Below the pieces are notes generated by a model. The model had not been told where the DNA came from. It worked only from the letters and a program-made list of their open reading frames with translations, and searched no databases. Positions 17,302 to 25,316 of a stretch of DNA of 64,000 nucleotides are shown piece after piece (position 1 is the first letter of the stretch; the number at the start of each line of letters is the position of its first letter). Location of the stretch: assembly GCF_040358985.1 (NCBI RefSeq), contig NZ_CP132932.1, positions 3,720,001 through 3,784,000 on the forward strand, in the 5' to 3' direction. The position numbers and the translations under genes are program-made. This DNA is from Tunturibacter empetritectus. Lineage in GTDB: Bacteria; Acidobacteriota; Terriglobia; Terriglobales; Acidobacteriaceae.

Positions 17302-17498
17302 GCGTCCTGCCAGCGGGCCCACTACGCGTGGGGCGGTCACTTCGTGACTTGTTTACCGCTTCGCTTGGTGCTCCCGTTGTTCGCAGGTTGAAGTCCGTGC
17401 CGACCAACGGGAGGAGCTATGCTTTCTCGTTCGCAAAGACGGGTATGCGCGTCACGAAGTGACCGCTCTCCGCGCAGGAGGCCCGTCCGGCAGGACGC
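17302..17498. repeat. 197-bp long inverted-repeat element (full copy)
   Basis: The ends are near-inverse: GCGTCCTGCC (17302-17311) and GGCAGGACGC (17489-17498), extending into GGGCC/GGCCC. Inside, GCGGTCACTTCGTGAC (17333-17348) mirrors GTCACGAAGTGACCGC (17451-17466), and CTCCCGTTG (17371-17379) mirrors CAACGGGAG (17405-17413). The whole can fold as one nested hairpin. It lies in the 351-bp gap between the POTRA gene and the first xer gene. No transposase is present, so it would be non-autonomous if mobile. Confidence 0.85.
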
Positions 17499-17594
17499 TC
17501 GCCTTGGCAAGTGACGGGCTTGGTGCGTGGCCAGGTTGGTTCGGGTTGCGAGTCGGCAGGCACGGAGGTTTGGCGGGCGGGATAATCGAGTTCT

Positions 17595-18548
17595 ATGCAC
17601 GAGATTGGGCAGGCTGGAGGGAACGCGCGGACAGTGCGGGAGTTTGTGGCGTATCTGCGGGTGGAGAAAGGGCTTCGACCGGCCAGTTGTGAGGCATATC
17701 AAAGGGATCTGGAGCAGTTTGCGGAGCATGTTGAGGGGCGCGACGGGTTGCTGGTGGGGGCGACCCAGGCGGATGTGAGCGGGTTTATGGAGGGGCTGCG
17801 TGGGCACGCGGTGGAGTCGAGGTCGATTGCGCGGAAGCTGAGCTGCCTGCGTGGGTTCTATCGCTGGCTGCTGATGGATAAACGGATTACTCATGATCCG
17901 ACAGTGAATGTGGAGACTCCTGCGAGCTGGAAGGTGCTGCCGAAGTCGCTGGCCGAGGGCGAGGTGGCGGAGATGCTGGAGCGGACCGGAGTTGCTGCCC
18001 GGAGTGACGGTGCGGATGGGCTGGCGCTGCGGGATCATGCGATCTTGGAGCTGCTGTATGCGGGCGGGCTGAGGGTGGGGGAGATATGCGCACTGCGGGT
18101 GGAGGATGTGCATCTGGACCAGGCGCGGGCGCAGGTGAGGGGCAAAGGCGATAAGGAGAGGATTGTGCCGCTGGGGCGGTCGGCGGTGGAGGCTTTGGAG
18201 AGGTATCTGGTGGTGGGGAGGCCGGGGTTGGTGAGGAGCGGGCTGGAGCGGGGAGGCCATGCGGTGCAGAGGGCGCTGTTTCTTAGTGTGCGGGGAAATG
18301 CGCTGACGCGGCAGTGGGTTTGGGAGATGGTGCGGTCGGCTTCGGGGACGGGTAAGGCTAGTCCGCATATGCTGAGGCATAGCTGCGCTACGCACATGGT
18401 GGAGCATGGTGCGGATTTGAGGAGTGTGCAGACTTTGCTGGGGCATGCGGATATTGCTACGACGCAGGTTTATACACATGTGGCGTTGGGGCATTTGAAG
18501 AAGGTGCATCGGGAGCATCATCCGCGGGGGAAAAGGCGGGTGGTTTAA
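17595..18548 (+). CDS. Tyrosine recombinase, XerD-like
   Basis: A 317-residue site-specific recombinase with an N-terminal core-binding SAM-like domain (about 12-115) and a catalytic domain. The full catalytic set is visible: R in GGLRVGE, K in GKGDKER, HxxR in HMLRHS, H in LLGHAD and the nucleophile Y in TTQVYTHV. Wording around LPKSLAEGEVAEML is XerD-like. Together with the second xer gene 200 bp downstream it would form the XerCD pair that resolves chromosome dimers at dif. No dif site was identified in the window. Confidence 0.88.
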   Translation: MHEIGQAGGNARTVREFVAYLRVEKGLRPASCEAYQRDLEQFAEHVEGRDGLLVGATQADVSGFMEGLRGHAVESRSIARKLSCLRGFYRWLLMDKRITHDPTVNVETPASWKVLPKSLAEGEVAEMLERTGVAARSDGADGLALRDHAILELLYAGGLRVGEICALRVEDVHLDQARAQVRGKGDKERIVPLGRSAVEALERYLVVGRPGLVRSGLERGGHAVQRALFLSVRGNALTRQWVWEMVRSASGTGKASPHMLRHSCATHMVEHGADLRSVQTLLGHADIATTQVYTHVALGHLKKVHREHHPRGKRRVV

Positions 18549-18576
18549 AGGGTTGGGGTTGAAAGGTTTGGGATGT

Positions 18577-18745
18577 TGGGGCGAGCGAGGGTCTTCGGGA
18601 TCCTTCGCTCCGCTCAGGATGACAGCAAAGGCAACCGCAGATCCCCTTCAGGGATGACAACAAGAACGGCAACGGCAAAGACAAAGGCAACGGCAGAGAC
18701 AAAGGCAACGACAAAGACAAGGCAACGGCAGAGCAAGGCAGAGGC
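18577..18745. repeat. Repeat-filled gap between the two xer genes
   Basis: It contains a hairpin (ATCCTTCGCTCCGCTCAGGAT), then the 43-bp repeat at 18625-18667 that recurs at 23029-23071 (one mismatch), then an imperfect tandem array built of GGCAACGGCAAAGACAAA-like units (about 18664-18743) reaching the next start codon. Simple-sequence arrays next to the start could alter expression of the second xer gene. Confidence 0.7.
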
Positions 18746-18748
18746 GAA

Positions 18749-19798
18749 ATGCGGGATAAGGCTGGCGGGATTAACGGATTGGCCGAAGGGTTTCTGGCGA
18801 TGCTCGCGAATGAGCGAGGCGCGTCGGAGCATACGGTGCGGGCTTATGCGCGCGAGGTGCGGAGCTTTGCGGCTTATCTGAATGAGACTTTGGGGAAGGA
18901 TGCGAAGGTGAGTGCGGTGGAGCATCTGCATATTCGCGGTTACCTGGGGGCGCTGTATGAACGGGGGCTGACCAAGGCGAGTGCGGCGCGGGCGCTGGCG
19001 GCGGTGAGGAGCTGGTTCAAATGGCTGGCGAAGGAGGGGCATGTGGCGCAGAATCCGGCGCTGCTGGTGAGTACGCCGAAGTTGCCGAAGCATCTGCCGC
19101 GGGTGCCGAGTATGGAAGAGGTGAATCGAGTTTTGAATTCGCTGGATGGTTCGACTGAGAAGAGGGCTGGCGGAGCGGACGGTGTAGCCTCCCACCCTTC
19201 GCAAAGTACGCGAAGGATGGGGCACCCGGACGGTGGTGGCGATGCGGAGGAGGGAGATGCTTCGGCGTGGCCAGAGCGGGACCGGGTGATCTTCGAACTG
19301 CTGTATGGGTGCGGGATTCGTAACTCGGAGCTGGTGGGTTTAAATATGGGCAGCGTGAAGTGGCGCGATGATGCGGTGCTGGTGCGCGGCAAGGGGCGGA
19401 AGGAGCGGCTGGTGCCGCTGGGAGACGAGGCTGCGGTGGCGTTGAGGGCGTATCTGCCGCTGCGGGAGGCGAAGCTGGTGGCGGCGGGCAAGGGCGCGCT
19501 GGTGCATGAGGGGCCGTTGATGATGAATCTGCGGATGCGTGGCGATTGCAGGCTGACGACGCGGAGTGTGGGGCGGATTGTGAAGGCGATCGCCCTGAGC
19601 CGGGGGCTGGCGGCGGATGTGCATCCGCATACGCTGCGGCATGCGTTTGGAACGCATATGCTGGAGGAGGGTGCGGATCTGCGGGCGATCCAGGAGATGC
19701 TGGGGCATGAGCGGCTGTCGACGACGCAGAGGTATACGCAGTTGACGGTGGGTCAGGTGCAGAAGGTATATGACGAGACGCATCCTCGGGCTAAGTGA
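18749..19798 (+). CDS. Tyrosine recombinase, XerC-like, with in-frame repeat insertion
   Basis: A 349-residue recombinase with catalytic residues R (GCGIRNSE), K (GKGRKER), HTLRH, LGH and Y (TTQRYTQ). The core-binding domain spans about 10-105. XerC-like wording is seen at [18 protein letters not shown]. Residues 134-172 form an extra polar segment not expected in the family; its centre (147-160, [14 protein letters not shown]) is coded by a palindromic repeat. The catalytic fold before and after is intact, so the protein may still work. The ATG at 18749 abuts the tandem array. Confidence 0.85.
   Translation: MRDKAGGINGLAEGFLAMLANERGASEHTVRAYAREVRSFAAYLNETLGKDAKVSAVEHLHIRGYLGALYERGLTKASAARALAAVRSWFKWLAKEGHVAQNPALLVSTPKLPKHLPRVPSMEEVNRVLNSLDGSTEKRAGGADGVASHPSQSTRRMGHPDGGGDAEEGDASAWPERDRVIFELLYGCGIRNSELVGLNMGSVKWRDDAVLVRGKGRKERLVPLGDEAAVALRAYLPLREAKLVAAGKGALVHEGPLMMNLRMRGDCRLTTRSVGRIVKAIALSRGLAADVHPHTLRHAFGTHMLEEGADLRAIQEMLGHERLSTTQRYTQLTVGQVQKVYDETHPRAK
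19187..19227. repeat. Palindromic REP-like repeat inside xerC
   Basis: CCCACCCTTCGC (19191-19202), a 7-nt loop, GCGAAGGATGGGG (19210-19222). Such GTGGGTGCCCCATCCTTCGC-type repeats are usually intergenic. Here it is read through in frame. Confidence 0.7.
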
Positions 19799-20139
19799 GA
19801 ACAGGGCGAAGTGAGATCTCCGCAGATACTTTTGAAGAGCTGGTTTTGTGCTGGATTTTTTTGAAGATGCGGGAGTGTTGGTTTTTGCTGGAGGTTTTGC
19901 GTAAAACGGGGTTTTGAACGTGGTTTTTTGATGGTGAGATGGTGGTGGCTTGTGGTGAGTTCGTGGCTGATGGGTGGTGTGATTTGTGGTGGCGAAAAAA
20001 GTGACAGCGTTTTGAGATTTATTTTCGTGTCTGGAATTGGCGGTGGTACACAGCGGGTTTCTCCACTGCGTGCGACAACAGGCCGGTGCCCTTCGATGGA
20101 AATGACAGATCTTCGGTCGTGCTCTACGGCGATACTGCT
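19799..20139. other. 341-bp gap without a recognisable gene
   Basis: Between xerC and the methyltransferase the sequence turns T/G-rich on the plus strand. The region 20050-20110 (GCGGGTTTCTCCACTGCGTGCGACAACAGG...) looks like a decayed member of the GGATCCTTCGCT..AGGATGACA type repeats seen at 18598 and 23108. The only open frame here has no family-like sequence and was rejected. Confidence 0.45.
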
Positions 20140-20817
20140 CTAGTGGGTGGTGGCGTAGACGTAGAAGTCGGAGAAGGAGGTGTCGTCTGGGTTGGATGGG
20201 TCGTAGGGGTAGTCGTTGGCAATTGTGGAGTGGAGAGACCATTGGGGTTGATGTTTGGCCACCCAGTCGGTGAACGCGCGGTGATGGACGTGTTTGTAGT
20301 GCCACTCCTTGGTTATGTTGCTGGAGTAGACGACTACGAAGCGGCTGCCGGAGGCGAAGAGTTTACGCATGTAGTCGTCGAAGACGTGATCCTCGACGAG
20401 GTGGTAGATGACGTCGAGTGAGAGAGCGAGGTCCGCCTTAGTGCCTGCGGGGAGGAGACTGGCTTCGAAGAAGCGTTTGCTGGGGTCGTTGGCGAAGAGG
20501 GAGCGGCAGATTTCGATGGCTTTGGGGGAGACATCGACGCCGGTGTAGGCCGGGTAACTGGCAAGTTTGAGCTGCGCGCCGTCGCCCGAGCCGTGCTCGA
20601 TGACGGAGGCGATGTGGTGCTGCTGGACGAAGGTGTTAAGGAAGTTGGCCTTGAAGTGGGCGAGGCGGTTGTAGCTGCCCGGGCCTGAGTCGCCACCTTT
20701 GCGGTAGCGTCGCTCCCAGTAGTCAACCGAGTTTCTGAAGTGTGCTCGGCGAAGTTGAACGAGGCCTGGACCAATCAGTGGGACGTTCTTGAGAAAGGAT
20801 TTAACACTTGCGATCAT
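20140..20817 (-). CDS. SAM-dependent methyltransferase, class I
   Basis: A 225-residue protein. Motif I is VIEHGSGDGAQ (about 89-99), followed by the acidic strand end YTGVDVSP and LALSLDVIYHLVED. A basic N-terminal segment (about 1-60) contains YWERRYRKGGDSGPGS, seen in methyltransferases linked to polysaccharide or glycan loci. The acceptor is unknown and no glycosyltransferase is adjacent. Single gene, divergent from a lipoprotein gene. Confidence 0.82.
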   Translation of the reverse strand: MIASVKSFLKNVPLIGPGLVQLRRAHFRNSVDYWERRYRKGGDSGPGSYNRLAHFKANFLNTFVQQHHIASVIEHGSGDGAQLKLASYPAYTGVDVSPKAIEICRSLFANDPSKRFFEASLLPAGTKADLALSLDVIYHLVEDHVFDDYMRKLFASGSRFVVVYSSNITKEWHYKHVHHRAFTDWVAKHQPQWSLHSTIANDYPYDPSNPDDTSFSDFYVYATTH

Positions 20818-21060
20818 TTAGTCACCATCATCCTGGGGAGTTGGGAGGAATAGTTGGCTATATGGTACTGCCACATTCGATGCATTAAGGGAAGATCGGT
20901 TGGCCGATTTAAGCACTTTTAATCATGAATATTTGATTGCTAAGTGTTGACCTTCTTGAGTTTGTCGTAGTCCCTCCCTGAGAAGCATTATGGCACAGGA
21001 GTTGTTTGATCACCTCAAACGATTTAACCTTTGCGGTCTTCGGGAAGGGGGCTGCATCCA

Positions 21061-21660
21061 ATGAGGGCGAGGTACGGAATGCTGCAAGGATTCGCGAAGG
21101 GTGCGGGGTTGGCGACGGTGGGGTTGGCGCTGATGGCGGGGCAGGGTTGCAAGAAGAAACAGGCTCCGGCTGCTGTGCAGCCTGTGGTTCGGACGGTGCC
21201 CCGGGCGGCACAACCGGGCTTTCCTGATGATCCGCCGCCAGTGCCTGTGGTCGCCGATAGAGGCACACATCACCCGGTGCGGCGGGCGGCTGCGCCTGCT
21301 TTGGCGCCGGCTCGGCCACCGGCGGTTGATCCGAATGCTCTGGCTGAGGCGCAAAGACAGCGGGATGCGAGTCTGTTGCAGAGGCAGCAGGCGGCTTCGC
21401 AGCGGCAGCAGCAGGAGCTGAACGGGGTGGTCGAGCGGAGCGCGAAGATTCGGCAGGCTCAGCAGGATGAGCCGCGGATTCAGGAGGCTCCGGAGGCTCC
21501 GATCGATCGTCCGCTGCCGGGGGTGCCTGGCCAGCGGATCCAGGATAATCCCGCGCGGATGCCTGAGGCCGAGCCGGAGCAGCCGGCGCCTTCGGATGGG
21601 GAGTCTGCGCCGGACGGTACGAATTCTGCTCAGCCGCAGCCACTGCCACCGCAGAGCTAA
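21061..21660 (+). CDS. Predicted lipoprotein with Gln/Pro-rich mature part
   Basis: A 199-residue product with a lipoprotein-type leader (FAKGAGLATVGLALMAGQGC, Cys lipidated) and a disordered mature part. An Ala/Gln/Arg helix (about 100-135, QRQRDASLLQRQQAASQRQQ) and Pro/Glu-rich ends are seen. The start at 21061 places the hydrophobic core correctly; an upstream in-frame start is possible but adds no signal. No known domain. Confidence 0.65.
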   Translation: MRARYGMLQGFAKGAGLATVGLALMAGQGCKKKQAPAAVQPVVRTVPRAAQPGFPDDPPPVPVVADRGTHHPVRRAAAPALAPARPPAVDPNALAEAQRQRDASLLQRQQAASQRQQQELNGVVERSAKIRQAQQDEPRIQEAPEAPIDRPLPGVPGQRIQDNPARMPEAEPEQPAPSDGESAPDGTNSAQPQPLPPQS

Positions 21661-21830
21661 TGGGAGGGTGGATTCTCTCCCTTCCATTGGAATGCTGTTC
21701 TGCCGCCACAATATCTGAGGCTCTGAGACGTCATTACAGTAGCGCACCCTGGGGTGGCGTGAGATCGTGACCGATCTGGCAGGCAGGCCCGCACAGGTGC
21801 GACTCGAGCGCGTAGACGCAGGTGAGCTTT

Positions 21831-22166
21831 ATGGCAAGTTTTCAAGGCGAGGCGTTGCAGTCAGCAAGCAAGCCTGATTCAGATTGCAGATTCGAGCCGG
21901 GCGTCATGGTGCCGGTAATCGATCCCATGCGCTGCGAAGCGAAGGGACCATGCGTTCCCATTTGTCCTTACGATGTTCTCGTTATCCGCACCGTCACGCC
22001 TGAGGAGAAGGCTGGGCTTCCTTGGGTCGGGAGGTTCAAGTTGCTGGTGCATGGCGGCAAGCAGGCGTTCGTTCTCGTCCCTGAAGCTTGCCGGGGATGC
22101 GGCTTGTGCGTCACAGCCTGCCCAGAGAAGGCGATTACACTTCAGAAGCTGCAACTGCGACGCTGA
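21831..22166 (+). CDS. Ferredoxin with two iron-sulfur motifs (7Fe-like)
   Basis: A 111-residue protein. The first motif is CEAKGPCVPICP, where the usual second Cys is Lys, so a [3Fe-4S] or altered cluster is likely. The second motif CRGCGLCVTACP is a complete [4Fe-4S] ligand set. A 30-residue insertion (EEKAGLPWVGRFKLLVHGGKQ) separates them. The start at 21831 follows AGGTGAG. It is not NuoI, which is longer and has two complete motifs. No oxidoreductase partner is adjacent; it may serve the desaturase or another enzyme (inference). Confidence 0.85.
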   Translation: MASFQGEALQSASKPDSDCRFEPGVMVPVIDPMRCEAKGPCVPICPYDVLVIRTVTPEEKAGLPWVGRFKLLVHGGKQAFVLVPEACRGCGLCVTACPEKAITLQKLQLRR

Positions 22167-22238
22167 CTGCGCCGAAGTGCGGCTTTCCGGTTGGTCCAAT
22201 GCATGGCAGATTGATGTCTGTGGGCGGAGGCAACTTCG

Positions 22239-22910
22239 TCAATGGGCCGAGATGAGGAGGATGTGGGCTGGTTCGGCGGGGGTGGCGGGGGCGATCTCGA
22301 AGGGCTGGTTGGGGGCGATGGCGACTACGGTGCCCAGTGAGATCTTTGTGGGGTGGCTGTTGTGGAGGATGGTCGTAGGGGAGAGGGTTACTACGAGGGA
22401 TCGGTCTGGCGAGGGTGGGACTGCGCAGGGAGCAGAGGTAGCGCAGACGACTCTGCGGACGGAGAGGCCGGCGGAGGAGAACTCGGTGGAGCTGATGTTG
22501 TGGGTGAGGTCGGTGGGGGCGGGGCCGCGGAAGTCAGGGGTGTTGCCTAGGTCGAGGTGGGGGAGTTCGACGCGGAGGAAGTCTGAGGGGAGGTCGCTGA
22601 GGTTTTCTATGGAGTGGCGCTCGAGGATGCCTCGGCTGATGCGGTAGGCTCCGAGATGCGTGGGCGGGCGGGTGATGGTTTCGGGCGGGTTCTCGTGGAT
22701 GATGTTTACGGGGCCGGAGTTGTTGAGGTAGACGTAGACGGTGGAGGTGGCGGGGTGGTCGTGGACGGGGACTTTCTCGTGGGGGCCGTAGTGGACGCGG
22801 ATGACGTTGAAGGTTTGGTTGGTGAGGATGGTCTGGTAGTTGGGTGGGAGTGGTTGTTGGGCTGGGGTGGTTAGGGTTAGGGAGAGGAGCAGGGGGAGAA
22901 GGGTTTTCAA
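22239..22910 (-). CDS. Secreted cupin-like protein
   Basis: A 223-residue protein with a signal peptide (1-18, LLPLLLSLTLTTPAQQ). A cupin-type first motif is seen at VHYGPHEKVPVHDHPATSTVYVYL (about 39-62). A second possible cupin half follows near 165-215. The TTG start at 22910 is supported by AGGAGG seven bases upstream. Function unknown; metal binding through PVHDHP is inferred. Confidence 0.72.
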   Translation of the reverse strand: MKTLLPLLLSLTLTTPAQQPLPPNYQTILTNQTFNVIRVHYGPHEKVPVHDHPATSTVYVYLNNSGPVNIIHENPPETITRPPTHLGAYRISRGILERHSIENLSDLPSDFLRVELPHLDLGNTPDFRGPAPTDLTHNISSTEFSSAGLSVRRVVCATSAPCAVPPSPDRSLVVTLSPTTILHNSHPTKISLGTVVAIAPNQPFEIAPATPAEPAHILLISAH

Positions 22911-23268
22911 TCTGGGCCTCCTGGGGTTGTGATGCTTGGGGCTATTGGCGCCTATGAGAAGGCAGCAGCAGGCTTTTCACCGTGTTCGACTACGCTCAGG
23001 GTGCTGAATGAGAAGCAAATGGGCGAAGGCAAAGGCAACCGCAGATCCCCTTCGGGGATGACAACAAGAACTGCAACGACAACTGCAACGACAACTGCAA
23101 ATACGGGGATCCTTCACTGCGTTCAGGATGACGGCTCTTTAAGATGGTTCGCTGCATTTTGGATGACGACCTTTGTTCAGGATGATGGCCTTTGTTCAAG
23201 ATGACGGCCTTTGTTTAGGATGACGGCCTTTGTTTAGAATGATGGCCTTTGAAGTGGTTGCGTTTGCG
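22911..23268. repeat. Intergenic repeat cluster
   Basis: This 358-bp gap has no gene. From left: the 43-bp dispersed repeat (23029-23071, also at 18625-18667); a short array of CTGCAACGACAA units (about 23070-23100); a hairpin-like GGGATCCTTCACTGCGTTCAGG (about 23106-23129); and a four-unit 19-bp tandem array (23170-23245). Confidence 0.75.
23170..23245. repeat. 19-bp tandem repeat, four units
   Basis: Units CCTTTGTTCAGGATGATGG, CCTTTGTTCAAGATGACGG, CCTTTGTTTAGGATGACGG and CCTTTGTTTAGAATGATGG stand head to tail. A partial unit precedes (TTTTGGATGACGA). The array ends just past the rhodanese stop codon. Confidence 0.85.
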
Positions 23269-23646
23269 TTAGTAGCGGGGGATGGTGGGGTCGATGGAGC
23301 GGGACCAGCCGTCGATGCCACCGGCGAGAGACTGAACGTGGTCGAAGCCTTGATTACGCAGCCACATGGTGACGCTGAGGGAGCGGGCTCCGTGATGACA
23401 GAGGACGACGATGGGGGCGTCGGGATCGAGCTCGGTGTGGGCGCGGGAGGGGATATCGCCCATGGGAATGAGGGTGGAGTCGGGGAGGTGAGCGGTTTGG
23501 TACTCCCAGGGCTCGCGGACGTCCAACAGGAGGGGGGCATTGGGCTGCTGGCGGAGCATGGAGAAGGCTTCTGCGGTAATTTCGGGCTCTAGCATGATTT
23601 CAAGGATATCCTTAGAGATGGCATTAGGAGAGATGGCATCAGGCAC
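23269..23646 (-). CDS. Single-domain rhodanese-like protein
   Basis: A 125-residue rhodanese domain with LLLDVREPWEYQTAHLPDS and the active loop CHHGARS holding the persulfide-forming Cys. The length fits GlpE/PspE-type small sulfurtransferases. An inner ATG (MLEPEITAEAF, 23595) is an equally good start because the domain begins there. It faces away from the two-component system. Confidence 0.88.
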   Translation of the reverse strand: MPDAISPNAISKDILEIMLEPEITAEAFSMLRQQPNAPLLLDVREPWEYQTAHLPDSTLIPMGDIPSRAHTELDPDAPIVVLCHHGARSLSVTMWLRNQGFDHVQSLAGGIDGWSRSIDPTIPRY

Positions 23647-23805
23647 AGGGTTCCGCGCCTGGCTTTGACGAGAGTTGGGGCGAGGCTTGGGCGAGAGCCG
23701 GGTTAATGCCGGCGGTTCGGCGGAGTGTGCCGGGCTGGGTATGTTGTTGGGGATGCGGTTGAGCAGGGTGCATCCTGAGAGTGCTCACGAATTTCATTAT
23801 GGACG

Positions 23806-25314
23806 GTGGCTGCCTTGGAGACTGTCTTGGGTTCTGCGAACGGTTTTGGTTTGGAGAGTGTATTGGAGAAGGTACTGATTGTTGAAGACGAGGTCCACGC
23901 TCGGAGTGGCCTTACGGAGTTGATTGAGAGCTGGGGCTACAGGGCTGAGTGTGCTGCGGATGGGATGGAGGGTCTGGAGAAGGCGGTGGCGTGGGCTCCA
24001 GCGATTATTGTGACCGACCTGAAGATGCCGCGGATGGATGGGATGGAGCTGCTGAGCCGGATTGGCGAGCTGCCACAGAGGATTGCGGTGGTGATGCTGA
24101 CGGCGCAGGGGTCGATTGAGTCGGCTGTGGATGCGATGCGGATGGGGGCGTACGACTATATTCCGAAGCCGGTGGACCCGGTTCGGCTGAAGACGATTCT
24201 GCATAATGCGAGCCGTCAGCGCGAGGCTGATGCAGAGCTCGAGGCAACGGGTCGGCAGCTGAGGGATACGGGCGTGCTGGGGCCGATGGTGGGGTCGTCG
24301 CCGCAGATGGTCGATATCTTTGCGATGATTGAGAGGATTGCTCCGTCGAATGTGTCGGTGCTGGTGACGGGGGAGAGCGGGACCGGCAAAGAGCTGGTGG
24401 CGCGGGCGCTGCATGACCTGAGTGCGCGGAGGCTGAAGCCTTTTGTTGCGGTGAACTGCGCGGCGATTCCGGAGACGCTGATCGAGAGCGAGATCTTCGG
24501 GCATGAGAAGGGCGCGTTTACCGGGGCGCTGGAGCGAAGGGCTGGATGCTTTGAGTTGGCAGAGGAGGGGACGCTGCTGCTCGATGAGATTGGCGAGATG
24601 CCTATGGCGACGCAGGCAAAGCTGCTGCGGGTGCTGGAGGATCGGAAGCTAAGACGGCTGGGCAGCAAGATTGAGACGCCGGTGGATGTACGGGTGGTGG
24701 CGGCGACGAATAAGGATCCGGAGAAGGCTGTGGCGAGTGGGGAGTTGCGTGGGGACCTTTACTATCGGCTGAATGTTTTTAATATTCAGATGCCTCCGCT
24801 GCGCGATCACCTGATGGATGTGTCGGCGATTGCGGAGAAGATGATCGACGATATGAACGAGCGGCATCACTGCACGGTGGCGGGGTTGAAGGACTCGCTG
24901 ATGATCCGGCTGGAGGGATATAACTGGCCGGGCAATGTGCGGGAGCTGCGCAACACGATTGAGAGGGCGGTGATTCTGGCGGGGTCGGGGATGCTGGGGA
25001 TTGAACATCTGCCGCCGCACTTTGGGGAACCGGGATTTGCTCCTCCGCCGAATCGCGTGGCCGGCGTGGAGGCTGCGGTTGTCGCAGCTGCGCAGGCGGC
25101 TCAGTTTGAGGATGGACAGCGGCGATTGGATGAGTCGAACTCGGTGCGGGTGGAGGTGGGGACGACGGTGGATGAGGCAGAACGGCAGCTGATTCTGAAG
25201 ACGCTGGTGGCGACGCATAACAACAAGACGAAGGCTGCGGAGATTCTGGGGATCAGTTCGAAGACGCTGCAGAATAAGCTGAAGGAATATTCGAACGCTG
25301 CTGTGACGGAGTAA
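23806..25314 (+). CDS. NtrC-family sigma-54-dependent response regulator
   Basis: A 502-residue response regulator: receiver domain (about 22-140, KVLIVEDEVHARSG, phosphorylated Asp in IIVTDLKMPRMDG), AAA+ sigma-54 interaction domain (about 165-400; Walker A GESGTGKE, GAFTGA loop, Walker B TLLLDEIGEM), and C-terminal Fis-type HTH (about 460-500, NKTKAAEILGISSKTLQNKL). It activates transcription from -24/-12 promoters. The start is a GTG at 23806; a later start near the receiver is possible. The cognate kinase gene follows 2 bp after the stop. Target genes are unknown. Confidence 0.93.
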   Translation: MAALETVLGSANGFGLESVLEKVLIVEDEVHARSGLTELIESWGYRAECAADGMEGLEKAVAWAPAIIVTDLKMPRMDGMELLSRIGELPQRIAVVMLTAQGSIESAVDAMRMGAYDYIPKPVDPVRLKTILHNASRQREADAELEATGRQLRDTGVLGPMVGSSPQMVDIFAMIERIAPSNVSVLVTGESGTGKELVARALHDLSARRLKPFVAVNCAAIPETLIESEIFGHEKGAFTGALERRAGCFELAEEGTLLLDEIGEMPMATQAKLLRVLEDRKLRRLGSKIETPVDVRVVAATNKDPEKAVASGELRGDLYYRLNVFNIQMPPLRDHLMDVSAIAEKMIDDMNERHHCTVAGLKDSLMIRLEGYNWPGNVRELRNTIERAVILAGSGMLGIEHLPPHFGEPGFAPPPNRVAGVEAAVVAAAQAAQFEDGQRRLDESNSVRVEVGTTVDEAERQLILKTLVATHNNKTKAAEILGISSKTLQNKLKEYSNAAVTE

Positions 25315-25316
25315 CG

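Noticed and set aside
17333..17366. GTCACTTCGTGAC as a dif-like Xer site
   Set aside because: It recurs at 15876 and 53473 within the inverted-repeat elements and has no typical dif arms (ATTAT/TAATG-like core); a single dif per chromosome is expected.
19928..20143. Short plus-strand frame in the 341-bp gap
   Set aside because: No ribosome binding site, biased composition, and part of it is decayed repeat.
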